The notes under the pieces are model-generated. The model had not been told where the DNA came from. It worked only from the letters and a program-made list of their open reading frames with translations, and did not search any database. DNA of 64,000 nt from Mycoplasmataceae bacterium (lineage in GTDB: Bacteria > Bacillota_I > Bacilli_A > Mycoplasmatales > Mycoplasmoidaceae): assembly GCA_031261065.1 (NCBI GenBank), contig JAISKD010000008.1:62001-126000 (forward strand), written 5' to 3'. A program made the translations under genes and the position numbers. Positions within the stretch are counted from its first letter, which is position 1. Every line of letters begins with the position of its first letter. Shown piece after piece: positions 56,590-64,000 of the stretch.

Positions 56590-56767
56590 ATTCCAATTAT
56601 AACCAACATTTATAGTTTTAACATATATGCATGTTTTTATATTAATGGAGATGGGACACGAGCATAAGCATTATATTGCGCAAACAATTTGCATGTACTA
56701 TTTATAATAGACTAACATGGTGGACATTGGCTAATTGTTTTTAAAAAAGATACATTATAATAAGCGT
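56590..56767. promoter_or_regulatory. divergent region between the S1 gene and the Cys-rich membrane gene
   Basis: 178 bases without a gene. It holds the two leaderless-type promoters: TATAAT at 56596-56601 (minus) and 56756-56761 (plus), each six bases from its ATG. Between them GCAAA-CAA-TTTGC is a short inverted repeat near 56680-56692. I saw no DnaA boxes. Confidence 0.5.
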
Positions 56768-57220
56768 ATGGCTAAAAATAAATCTTCTAAAAAACAACAA
56801 CAACACAATCACTGTCCACTTAAATCTCTATATGTCATAGCGATTATCCTATTATTTGCGATATGTGCATTTCAAGTTTCTATTCAATTTTCTACTAATG
56901 ACGATTTTACTGCTCCATTGTTCTGAACAGCAATTGATTATATAGCTGCTATCGTAGCAGTTGCATTAACCGCTCTTAAAGCAACTATAGCAATTAAACA
57001 TAAATGTTGCTGCTGCGCAGTTAAAGCTGGTGTTCTTGGATTTGTAGCAATTGTATTTATCGCATGAATCGCTATTGACTACGTTAGCGGAGATGTAGAA
57101 AATTATGTTAGTGTATTAAAAGCATTAAATTTTGTTTCATTAGCTATTACTTCTTCATTACTTCTTTTAACTGTTACACCTATTATTGGAAAGCTATTAA
57201 ACTGCGGAAATTCTAAATAA
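56768..57220 (+). CDS. cysteine-rich multi-pass membrane protein
   Basis: A 150-residue protein with four hydrophobic segments (about 20-40, 52-75, 86-105 and 120-140). A basic loop holds KHKCCCC (Cys 80-83) between the second and third; further Cys are at 16, 33 and 146. The start at MAKNKSS is fixed by TATAAT six bases upstream, not by the TTG 33 bases earlier. Two TGA codons are Trp. I do not know the family. It may be a small metal- or thiol-linked membrane protein; that is a guess. Confidence 0.7.
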
Positions 57221-57276
57221 ATTTCTCTTTAATTCTTAATAAATCTCTTTTTTGTTCTTTTTTTGTTTAAAAAGTA

Positions 57277-57282
57277 TATACT
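57277..57282 (+). promoter_or_regulatory. -10 element of the S10 operon
   Basis: TATACT about 78 bases before the rpsJ ATG. A start near 57289 gives a leader of about 70 nt that includes the hairpin at 57300-57334. A TTGTTC 19 bases upstream could be a weak -35. Confidence 0.5.
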
Positions 57283-57299
57283 ATATGTAAGCCCTTAGA

Positions 57300-57334
57300 T
57301 TCCGATACACCAATAGAAGGTGTCACAGTCGGAA
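57300..57334 (+). promoter_or_regulatory. hairpin in the S10 operon leader
   Basis: TTCCGA (57300-57305) pairs with TCGGAA (57329-57334), and inside it ACACC (57307-57311) pairs with GGTGT (57319-57323), leaving a 1 by 5 internal loop and a seven-base apical loop. It precedes rpsJ by 25 bases. Ribosomal-protein autoregulation (for example by L4, as in E. coli) is a reasonable hypothesis; the structure differs from the E. coli S10 leader. Confidence 0.6.
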
Positions 57335-57359
57335 ACTAATCGTGTGAATAGAGTAAGTA

Positions 57360-57665
57360 ATGAAATCTGAACTAAGAATTAAATTATCGTCTTATGACCA
57401 CGACTTATTAGATAAGTCTGTGAAAAAAATAATTGAAATTGCAAAAACAAACAATTGCGAGTTTCGTGGTCCAGTTCCACTACCTACTAAAAAGGAAGTT
57501 TTTACTTTTTGTAGATCTGTCCATGTAGATAAACCTTCTATGGAACAATTCGAAAGAAGAACACACAAGAGACTTTTGATTTTATCAAACACATCTGGAG
57601 AAATAATGCTTGCCTTGAAAAAAATGATACTTCCTTCGGGAGTTGAAATTCACGTTCACATCTAA
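57360..57665 (+). CDS. rpsJ: ribosomal protein S10
   Basis: A 101-residue 30S head protein and NusB partner. ELRIKLSSYDHDLLDKSVKKI and the central FRGPVPLPTKKEVFTFCRSVHVDK followed by RRTHKRLL are characteristic (shown in parts). It opens the S10 operon. No strong Shine-Dalgarno precedes it; GAGTAAG is the closest. Confidence 0.97.
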   Translation: MKSELRIKLSSYDHDLLDKSVKKIIEIAKTNNCEFRGPVPLPTKKEVFTFCRSVHVDKPSMEQFERRTHKRLLILSNTSGEIMLALKKMILPSGVEIHVHI

Positions 57666-57674
57666 GAATAAAAT

Positions 57675-58442
57675 ATGAAAACGATAATTGGAACAAAAAT
57701 TGGAATGACTTCATTGTTTGATGTAAAAGGTAAATCAATACCTGTTACAATTATTCGTTGCGAGCCTAATAAGGTATTGGAAGTAAAAGCTTCTAACAAC
57801 TTAGCTAACAAAGATGCTTATAAAGTTGGATATGAATCTAAGGATGAAAAGAAACTAAGCAAACCTAAAGCTGGTATTTTCAAAAAAGTTGAATCAGAAG
57901 GAAAACAATTTATTCAAACTATCTATGAAGACCAACAATATAACGTAGGTGATGAAATAAGTGTTAACATTTTTGAAAAAGGTGAATATGTTGACGTACA
58001 AGGATTAACTCGTGGTCGTGGATATTCAGGAGCTATCGTTAGATGAAACTTTAAAATAGGTCCTATGTCTCATGGACACGGATACCCTCACAGATGACAA
58101 GGTTCAATTGCGATGGGACGTGGAGGTTCACAAAAGCAAGCCGTTCCTAAAGGTAAGAAAATGGCTGGACAATACGGACATGAAACAGTAACTATTCAAA
58201 ACCTAGTAATCGTAGATGTTGATACTGAAAAGAATTTAATATTAGTTCAAGGTGGAATACCAGGACCAGCAGGTTCAATCGTTACAATTCACACAGCAGT
58301 TAAGAAACCAGAAGCTAAATTGAACTATGATTTAGTAACTAAATCTAAACAAGTTGAAATTGAAAAAGCAAACGAAGCTGCAGAAGACAAGAGCGCAATT
58401 CATAATGAAGCTGTTGCTGAAGCAAAAGCTGAGAAAAAATAA
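57675..58442 (+). CDS. rplC: ribosomal protein L3
   Basis: A 255-residue 50S protein. [13 protein letters not shown] at the start, then [13 protein letters not shown] and [19 protein letters not shown] (the tip loop at the peptidyl-transferase centre) and [18 protein letters not shown] codons at 58044-58046 and nearby are Trp. Compared with the usual 205-210 residues it has a C-terminal tail of about 40, rich in Lys, Glu and Ala. Confidence 0.97.
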
Positions 58443-58457
58443 TAGAAAGGAAATAAT

Positions 58458-59096
58458 ATGACAAAGATTAAAGTTATTAATGTAAACAATAATATAGGTG
58501 AAAAACAATTCGCTAAGTCTTTGTTAGTGCTTGAAGTTAACAAACAAGCAATATTTGATAGCGTTATTGCTGAAAATGCTGGTAAAAGACAAGGTACACA
58601 TTCTACATTAACTAAAGCTGAAGTTAGAGGTGGAGGAATTAAGCCAAGACCACAAAAGCATTCAGGACGTGCTCGTCAAGGTTCAATCAGAAACCCTCAA
58701 TGAGTTGGTGGTGGAAGAGCATTCGGACCTAAACCAGGAAGAAATTACAAGAATAAAGTTAATTCTAAAGTTAATACCTTGGCTTTAAAATCAGCTTTTA
58801 CTGAAAAAATGCTTGCTAACAATATCAGTTACTTTGTTACAGACGGAGCATTAGACTTCAAATCAAAGAATTTCACTAAACTTCTTGAATCAGCTAAATT
58901 AAATTCTACTAGAAGAATATTATTTATCCTTGATAAAGAAAATGCATCTGATAAAGCAGTAGCAAGATCAATTAAAAACATGAAAAACGTAAGTGTAAAA
59001 TGTATTAATAGTGTTTCTGTTAATGATATCGTACTTGCTTCGCACGTTTTAATTAATGAAAACGCTGCTGAACAGTTAGGAAAGAGAGGAGAATAA
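58458..59096 (+). CDS. rplD: ribosomal protein L4
   Basis: A 212-residue 50S protein whose loop lines the exit tunnel. [21 protein letters not shown] then [12 protein letters not shown]-like segment [19 protein letters not shown] and the C-terminal Rossmann-like domain are present. AGAAAGGA precedes the ATG. L4 represses the S10 operon in some bacteria, which is of interest given the leader hairpin. A TGA Trp is at 58701-58703. Confidence 0.96.
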
Positions 59097-59097
59097 T

Positions 59098-59619
59098 ATG
59101 GAATTTACAAGAATAATACTTAAACCAATGCACACTGAAAAAACTTTCGCTATGCAAAACGGCACACCAAAGAGACTAGCTTTCTTTGTAGAGCCTAAGG
59201 CTACTAAGAATGACATTAAGATTGCTTTCGCTTCAATATATGGAATAACTCCAGATGCAATTGCTACGCAAAACAGAAAACCAGCTGCAGTTAGATCTGG
59301 AACAAAAAATCCTGGATTTAGCAAACTTCAAAAAATTGCAATTATTACTTTGCCTCAAGATGCAGATTTATCTAACACTAACTTAGGTGAGGAACAGGTA
59401 GCTAATGCTATTAATGCTGGAACATCAACTGCTGAACTTGAAAATCTAACTCCTGCTCTATCTAATCTAGAAGAAAACGGTAAACAAGTTGAAGTTGTAG
59501 CAGTTAAAAAAGAAATTGACTCAACAAAAGTTCACGCTGCTAAGAAAACAGTGGCTGCTAAAAAAGAAGTACATGCAACTAAGAAAACAGCAGACGTTAA
59601 AGAGGAGGTTAAAGAATAA
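59098..59619 (+). CDS. rplW: ribosomal protein L23 with long C-terminal extension
   Basis: A 173-residue protein; normal bacterial L23 is about 95-105 residues. The conserved part (IILKPMHTEKTFAM through the RSGTKNPGF loop) ends near residue 90. The remaining 80 residues start with a Glu/Asn/Ala-rich stretch and end with Lys/Ala/Val repeats (AAKKTVAAKKEVHATKK). L23 sits at the tunnel exit and binds trigger factor and SRP. GAGAGGAGAA precedes the ATG. Confidence 0.95.
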   Translation: MEFTRIILKPMHTEKTFAMQNGTPKRLAFFVEPKATKNDIKIAFASIYGITPDAIATQNRKPAAVRSGTKNPGFSKLQKIAIITLPQDADLSNTNLGEEQVANAINAGTSTAELENLTPALSNLEENGKQVEVVAVKKEIDSTKVHAAKKTVAAKKEVHATKKTADVKEEVKE

Positions 59620-59621
59620 GT

Positions 59622-60464
59622 ATGGCAGTTAAATATATCAAAGCCCGTTCTAAGGGTAAAAGAACATCAGTATTAATCGACTACAAAAAGGTACTTTCTA
59701 ATACTGCACCTCAAAAATCTTTATTAAGATCTCAATCTTCTAAAGCCGGAAGAAATAACCAAGGTGTTATTACTGTTAGATTCCAAGGTGGTGGAGTTAA
59801 ACAAAAATACAGAATTATTGACTGAAAGAGAAATATCACAAATATCGAAGGTACTGTTAGTTCAATTGAATACGATCCGAACAGAACTGCATTTATTTCA
59901 TTAATCGTATATCCTACTGGAGCGAAAGCATACATCATCACACCACGTGACCAAAAAGTAGGCGATAAGATTATTAGTAGTGATGCTGCTGATATTAAAA
60001 TCGGTAACTGTATTAAAATTTCTAATATTCCAGAAGGTACTTTCATCCATAATATAGAATTAGTGCCTGGTAAGGGTGCACAAATGATTAGATCTGCAGG
60101 AAGCTCAGCTCAAGTTTTGGGTAAAGACGAATCAGGTAAATTCATGATGATTAAACTTGCTTCTGGTGAAGTTAGAAAAATACCTAACGATTCAAAAGCT
60201 GTAATCGGAAGCGTTGCAAACGAAGACTGATACTTAGTTAACTTCGGAAAAGCTGGACGTGCTAGAAAAATGGGAATTAAGCCACATGTTAGAGGAACAG
60301 CGATGAACCCTAACGACCACCCACACGGAGGAGGAGAAGGACGTCAACCAATTGGACATGACTCTCCAAGGACACCTTGAGGTAAGAGACACATGGGAGT
60401 TAAGACTCGTAAATACAAAAAAGCTTCTACAAAATTAATCGTGAGAAGGAAAAACAATAAATAA
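59622..60464 (+). CDS. rplB: ribosomal protein L2
   Basis: A 280-residue 50S protein near the peptidyl-transferase centre. Conserved parts: [30 protein letters not shown] and [17 protein letters not shown] followed by KTRKYKKAS. Two or three TGA codons are Trp, one at 59823-59825. It begins two bases after rplW. Confidence 0.98.
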
Positions 60465-60474
60465 GGAGTAAATT

Positions 60475-60780
60475 ATGTCAAGAAGTTCAAAAAAAGGCGC
60501 ATTCGTAGATCAAAGCTTAATGAAAAAAGTATTAGCTGCGAAGGAAGCAAATAGCAAAAAACCAATAAAAACATGAAGCAGGAGAAGTTCTATTTTCCCT
60601 GAGTTTGTTTCCCTAAACTTTAGTGTATATAATGGAAAATCATTCATTAACGTTTTCGTTACTGAAGATATGGTTGGTCATAAGCTTGGCGAATTCGTTC
60701 CTACAAGAACTTTCAAACAACATAGTGCTAACAACAAGGCGGCTGTAGCAGCTAAAGAAGCAACAGGAGGTGCTAAATAA
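60475..60780 (+). CDS. rpsS: ribosomal protein S19
   Basis: A 101-residue 30S head protein. [19 protein letters not shown], then [13 protein letters not shown] (Trp from TGA) and [16 protein letters not shown] are family hallmarks. AAGGAG lies seven bases before ATG. It was missed by simple ORF length rules because of the TGA. Stop overlaps rplV ATG. Confidence 0.96.
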
Positions 60781-61295
60781 TGACAACTAGAGTAATACAA
60801 AAGAATGTGCATATTTCTCCAAGACACGCTGGTTTAGTTTGTGATTTAATCCGTGGTAAAGATGTTAAAGCAGCTCTAGTTATTCTTCAAAACACTGAAA
60901 AGAAAACAGCTTCAATCCTTATTAAGCTTTTAAATTCAGCGATTGCTAATGCTACTAACAACCACAAGATGAACGCTGACAAACTTTACGTTTATCAAGC
61001 TTTAGCTAACCAAGGTGTTACAATTAAAAGAACATTGCCAAGAGCCAAAGGATCTGCTAACCTTCTAAGGAAACGTCACTCACACCTTGAAATCATTCTT
61101 AGTGATGATGCTCAACAGAAGACAAAGGACTTCGAAGCAATGAAAGCAAGAATTGCAAAGAGAAACCAACACAAAGGTAAAGAAGCAGTGATAGCAAAAC
61201 CAGTAAAAACAATTAAAACAATAACTAAACAAACAGCAAAAATACAAAAGGAAACAAAGAAAGAAGCAAACACAGAAAAAGGAGGTAATGAATAA
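60780..61295 (+). CDS. rplV: ribosomal protein L22 with Lys-rich extension
   Basis: A 171-residue protein; the usual length is 110-120. The core (VHISPRHAGLVCDLIRGKDV, then LPRAKGSANLLRKRHSHLEIIL) ends near residue 105. The extra 65 residues are rich in Lys, Gln and Thr (KTIKTITKQTAKIQKETKK). L22 lines the exit tunnel and reaches the solvent face. Overlaps both neighbours by one base. Confidence 0.95.
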   Translation: MTTRVIQKNVHISPRHAGLVCDLIRGKDVKAALVILQNTEKKTASILIKLLNSAIANATNNHKMNADKLYVYQALANQGVTIKRTLPRAKGSANLLRKRHSHLEIILSDDAQQKTKDFEAMKARIAKRNQHKGKEAVIAKPVKTIKTITKQTAKIQKETKKEANTEKGGNE

Positions 61296-62104
61296 TGGGA
61301 GCAAAAACAAATGCAAACGGAATACGTTACGGTGTAAATAAGAACTGAATCTCTAGATGAACTGCTCCTGATTATGCAACCACTGCAAAGTGAATTGTTG
61401 AAGATGAAAAGGTAAGAAATTTATTCATCAAAACATTTACTACTGCTCAAATCGTTAGAATCGAAATTGAAAGAACAGCTAAAGCTATCTCTATTTTTGT
61501 TTACTGTGGACAACCTGGAATAATCGATGGTAAAACAGATGAAGAAAAGAAAGCATTCTTAGTCAGCATCAACAAAATCGTTGGAAGAAAAATGATCGTT
61601 AACCAAAACATTATCTCTTATGATAACCCAGCTTGATCAGCTCGTGTAATTGCTAGAGAAATAGCTGATGATATCGAAAACAGAACTCCTTTTAGAATGG
61701 CTATGAAGAAAGCCGTTAAGAAAGTAATGATGGCTAAGGCTAAAGGAATCAAAACAAAAGTTGGTGGAAGACTTGGCGGAGCAGAAATTGCTAGAAGTGA
61801 AGGATACGCAGAAGGAAACGTTCCATTATCTACACTTCGTGCTGATATTGACTATGCTTTAGAAGAAGCACACACAACTATGGGAATCATCGGATGTAAA
61901 GTTTGAATCAACCGTGGTGAAATGTTCGGTTCTGGTTTAAACAATCAAATTCCTGTTACAAAACCAGAAATCATTGAAAGAAGACCACGTGGAAATTTCG
62001 ACAGAAACAGCCATGATAAGAAACCAGCAAGCACTTTCAAGAAACCATTTACTCCTAACAAGGATTCAATTTCAACTAGAAACACAGTAAGGGAGGGAGA
62101 ATAA
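61295..62104 (+). CDS. rpsC: ribosomal protein S3
   Basis: A 269-residue protein at the mRNA entry. [14 protein letters not shown] (two TGA Trp), the KH domain [26 protein letters not shown], the [13 protein letters not shown] motif and [12 protein letters not shown]. Its C-terminal tail of about 40 residues is basic and polar. AAAAGGAGG precedes the ATG, which overlaps the rplV stop. Four or more TGA codons are used. Confidence 0.97.
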
Positions 62105-62106
62105 TT

Positions 62107-62637
62107 ATGATGCAACCAAGTAGAATGAAATACCGTAAACCGCATAGAACAGTTTACGAAGGAAAAGCAAAAGGAAACAAATTCATCGTTTTCGGTGAGT
62201 ATGGTTTAATGGTAGAAAAAGGAAAAGGAAGAAACTGTAACGGATGACAAAAAACAGGAAACTGAGTTTCTGACAAACAATTAGAAGCAGCCCGTGTAGT
62301 TTTATCAAAAGTACAAGCTAAATACGCTAAGCAAGACGCAAAAATGTGAATCAGAGTATTCCCTCAACTTTCAAGAACTAAAAAGCCACTTGAAGTACGT
62401 ATGGGTTCAGGAAAGGGAAATCCTGAAACTCAGTGTGCTGTAGTTAAATCTGGTACAATTTTATTTGAACTATCAAATGTTCCAGAAAATGATGCAAGAA
62501 ATGCTTTAAGAAAAGCTGGAAACAAATTAAACGTTGTTTGTAAAGTTGTTTCGAAAGCAGAATTAGGTACAGAAACTGCCGCTGAAGTAGAATTGAAAAA
62601 GAATTTCAGAAAACCAAACGTTATTAAAAGGAGATAG
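62107..62637 (+). CDS. rplP: ribosomal protein L16
   Basis: A 176-residue protein (usual about 137-144). MMQPSRMKYRKPHR replaces the common MLQPKRTKYRKPHR; the first of two adjacent ATGs gives this fit. FGEYGL is followed by an insertion of about 15 residues (VEKGKGRNCNGWQKTGNW) before the conserved EAARVVLSK. WIRVFPQLSRTKKPLEVRMGSGKGNP is clear (in part). The C-terminal tail is about 20-25 residues longer than usual and basic. TGA codons are Trp. Confidence 0.94.
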
Positions 62638-62639
62638 TT

Positions 62640-63143
62640 ATGAATAAAGAATTAAGAACAAAAACAAACGAAGAGCTTTGTACAATCATCATGAGAATGA
62701 AACTTCAATTATTGGAGGCAAGATTTGCAATCGCTAATGGAGAAATTCAAAAAACTCACAAATTACCTGAAATTCGAAAGACAATCGCTAGAGCTTTAAC
62801 TATCCTTGAAGAGCGAAATACTAAGGTTTCTATAGGTACTCATGGTATAATAATACATGATGCTAAGACTGGAGAATCTAAAGCAGTAACAGAGTTAGTA
62901 ATGAAAAACATTTCTGACACTAATGCTAAAGAAGATAAATCAGCTCACAAAGCAGAAGCTAAACACACAGCTGCTAAAACTGAAAAGGTAGTCAAACAAG
63001 AGCACAAGACAGAAGCTAAACATGCTGCTGCTCAAACTGAAAAGGAAGTTAAACCAGTTCACAAGGCTGAAGCTAAAAAAGCTAAAGCAGTCTCACAAGT
63101 TGAAACTAAAAAACAAGTTATTAGAAGAAAGGTGGGAGCATAA
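62640..63143 (+). CDS. rpmC: ribosomal protein L29 with tandem-repeat tail
   Basis: A 167-residue protein against a usual 60-70. The L29 core (RTKTNEELCTIIMRMKLQLLEARF, then PEIRKTIARALTILEER, in parts) is followed by an unassigned linker and, from residue 103, repeats of about 19 residues starting HKAEAKHTAAKTEK, HKTEAKHAAAQTEK and HKAEAKKAKAV. The tail is Lys/Ala/Glu-rich and probably helical or disordered. L29 lies beside L23 at the tunnel exit. AAAGGAGA lies close before the ATG. Confidence 0.95.
   Translation: MNKELRTKTNEELCTIIMRMKLQLLEARFAIANGEIQKTHKLPEIRKTIARALTILEERNTKVSIGTHGIIIHDAKTGESKAVTELVMKNISDTNAKEDKSAHKAEAKHTAAKTEKVVKQEHKTEAKHAAAQTEKEVKPVHKAEAKKAKAVSQVETKKQVIRRKVGA
62946..63095 (+). 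repeat. tandem 57-bp repeats in rpmC
   Basis: Two in-frame 57-bp units (62946-63002 and 63003-63059) and a partial third from 63060 encode HKxEAKHxAAxTEK-type repeats. DNA identity between units is high enough to see by eye (cacaa.gcagaagctaaa), so repeat number may vary between strains. Confidence 0.75.
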
Positions 63144-63145
63144 TT

Positions 63146-63412
63146 ATGGAAACAATTAAGAGTAACAAAACACGTAGAGTCTTCGTTGGAGAAGTAATTT
63201 CAACAAAGATGAACAAAACAATCGTGGTTGAAGTTGAAAGAAAGGGTCTTCACCCTTTATATCACAAACTTGTTATTTCTCATAAGAAATATCATGTTCA
63301 TGATGAAGAAAACAAAGCACAAGTTGGTGATATTGTTGAAATAATGGAAACACGTCCTCTATCTAAAACAAAGTTCTACCGTTTGGTAAAGATCAGACAG
63401 AAAGCAGAATAA
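63146..63412 (+). CDS. rpsQ: ribosomal protein S17
   Basis: An 88-residue OB-fold 30S protein. RRVFVGEVISTKMNKTIVVEVER, HPLYHK and GDIVEIMETRPLSKTKFYRLV are characteristic (in parts). It starts two bases after the rpmC stop. No extension and no TGA. Confidence 0.97.
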   Translation: METIKSNKTRRVFVGEVISTKMNKTIVVEVERKGLHPLYHKLVISHKKYHVHDEENKAQVGDIVEIMETRPLSKTKFYRLVKIRQKAE

Positions 63413-63421
63413 GGAGGAAAT

Positions 63422-63790
63422 ATGGTACAAGTAAGTAGTAGATTAAAAGTTGCAGATAATACAGGAGCGAGAGAAGTGGGAATTATAAAGATTCTAGGAA
63501 ACCACCAAACTCACTATGCATATATTGGCGATATAGTAAAAGTTTCAGTAAAGGATGCATCTCCGACTGGTCAAGTTAAACTTCACCAAATGTCGTTGGC
63601 CGTTATAGTTAGAACTGTTAAAAGTTTTAGACGTGCTAATGGTAGCAGAATTTCATTCTCTGAAAATGCATGTGTTTTATTAAAAGAAGATAAGACTCCA
63701 CGTGGAACTCGTATTTTCGGACCAGTAACTCGTGAATTAAAGGAAAAAGGTTTTGCAAAGATTGTGTCTTTGGCACCGGAGGTATTGTAA
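63422..63790 (+). CDS. rplN: ribosomal protein L14
   Basis: A 122-residue 50S protein of normal length: [32 protein letters not shown] and [28 protein letters not shown] (in part). AAGGAGG is at Shine-Dalgarno distance before the ATG. The stop overlaps the rplX ATG. Confidence 0.98.
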   Translation: MVQVSSRLKVADNTGAREVGIIKILGNHQTHYAYIGDIVKVSVKDASPTGQVKLHQMSLAVIVRTVKSFRRANGSRISFSENACVLLKEDKTPRGTRIFGPVTRELKEKGFAKIVSLAPEVL

Positions 63791-64000
63791 TGAAAAGATT
63801 AATTAAAGGAAATAAAGTAAAAGTAATATCTGGAACACATTCTACTAAAGAAGGTGTAATACTTTCTATTAACTACAAAGACAACACAGCAATTATTGAA
63901 GGTATTAATGTTATCAAGAGACACCAAAAGCCAAGTCAAGCTAATGAGAACAAGGGTGGAATTATATCTAAAGAAGCTCCAATCCAATTATCAAAACTAG
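63790..64000 (+). CDS. rplX: ribosomal protein L24, 5' part
   Basis: The first 70 codons of L24: [18 protein letters not shown], a KOW motif, then GINVIKRHQKPSQAN and GGIISKEAPI. The gene runs off the window. It is coupled to rplN through TAATG. Later members of the operon (rplE onward) should follow outside. Confidence 0.96.
   Translation, partial: MKRLIKGNKVKVISGTHSTKEGVILSINYKDNTAIIEGINVIKRHQKPSQANENKGGIISKEAPIQLSKL

Noticed and set aside
56590-56767. Possible replication origin next to dnaA
   Set aside because: No DnaA-box cluster or AT-rich repeat array was seen; the gap holds two ordinary promoters.
57283-57359. tRNA-like or riboswitch fold upstream of rpsJ
   Set aside because: There is no D-, anticodon- or T-arm pattern and no known riboswitch core; only one compound hairpin is supported.
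62946-63095. Repeats in rpmC as a CRISPR-like or non-coding array
   Set aside because: The units are contiguous, in frame and encode a regular protein repeat without spacers.
1-64000. Many apparent in-frame TGA stops that would split most genes into fragments
   Set aside because: The fragments join in the same frame at conserved Trp positions (for example in LeuRS, S19, DnaA and SMC), so TGA is a sense codon here, not evidence for pseudogenes.

Overview
The window is a 64 kb chromosomal segment from a wall-less mollicute (Mycoplasmatales-like). Three things support this: UGA is read as tryptophan throughout (leuS, dnaA, smc, rpsC and most other genes have in-frame TGA at conserved Trp positions), the DNA is AT-rich and densely packed, and lipoproteins with mycoplasma-type lipoboxes are common. 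The order ksgA-yidC-rnpA-rpmH next to dnaA fits the mollicute replication-origin neighbourhood. A BspA-like leucine-rich-repeat lipoprotein points to a mucosal or gut-associated lifestyle, but I cannot name the species. I saw no rRNA or tRNA genes, no CRISPR array and no insertion sequence.

Layout. 1-10.4 kb (+): 3' part of leuS, a SpoU-type RNA methylase, an alpha/beta hydrolase, yebC, ackA, ezrA, a DEAD-box helicase and an orphan ATP-grasp ligase. 10.4-11.7 kb (-): obg. 11.8-12.5 kb (+): a short Dus protein. 12.6-18.0 kb (-): rplL and rplJ behind an L10-type leader, two tandemly duplicated lipoproteins, a full-length Dus and a membrane protein divergent from lemA. 18.0-19.4 kb (+): lemA and a second SpoU methylase. 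19.4-26.2 kb (-): BspA-like lipoprotein, then nusA-infB-rbfA with two membrane proteins attached. 26.4-28.1 kb (+): CorC/CNNM-like protein and a small lipoprotein. 28.2-30.2 kb (-): yloU-like gene and fakA. 30.3-33.4 kb (+): pseudouridine synthase, tig, lipoprotein. 33.4-43.2 kb (-): a 1376-residue lipoprotein followed by plsX-rnc-smc-ftsY. 43.3-44.6 kb (+): sufC with a miniature SufB/D-like protein. 44.6-52.4 kb: an OppA-like lipoprotein (-) divergent from oppBCDF (+). 52.4-54.8 kb (-): ksgA, yidC, rnpA, rpmH. 54.9-56.3 kb (+): dnaA. 56.3-57.2 kb: an S1-domain protein and a cysteine-rich membrane protein. 57.4-64.0 kb (+): the S10 ribosomal-protein operon, rpsJ to a partial rplX.

Two modes of translation start are visible. 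Eleven genes or operons have a -10 hexamer ending 6 or 7 bases before the start codon, so their mRNAs should be leaderless or nearly so. The ribosomal-protein, nusA/infB and L10/L12 units, oppC and one lipoprotein have Shine-Dalgarno sequences, and the first three also have structured leaders. Convergent genes are packed so tightly that three pairs share the same four bases for both stop codons.

The most interesting loci are the SufC/mini-SufBD pair with a CxxCxxxCxC cluster, the orphan ATP-grasp ligase, the giant lipoprotein heading the plsX-rnc-smc-ftsY cluster, the membrane-protein pair attached to the nusA-infB-rbfA operon, the cysteine-rich membrane protein beside dnaA, and the Lys/Ala-rich tails on ribosomal proteins L22, L23 and L29.
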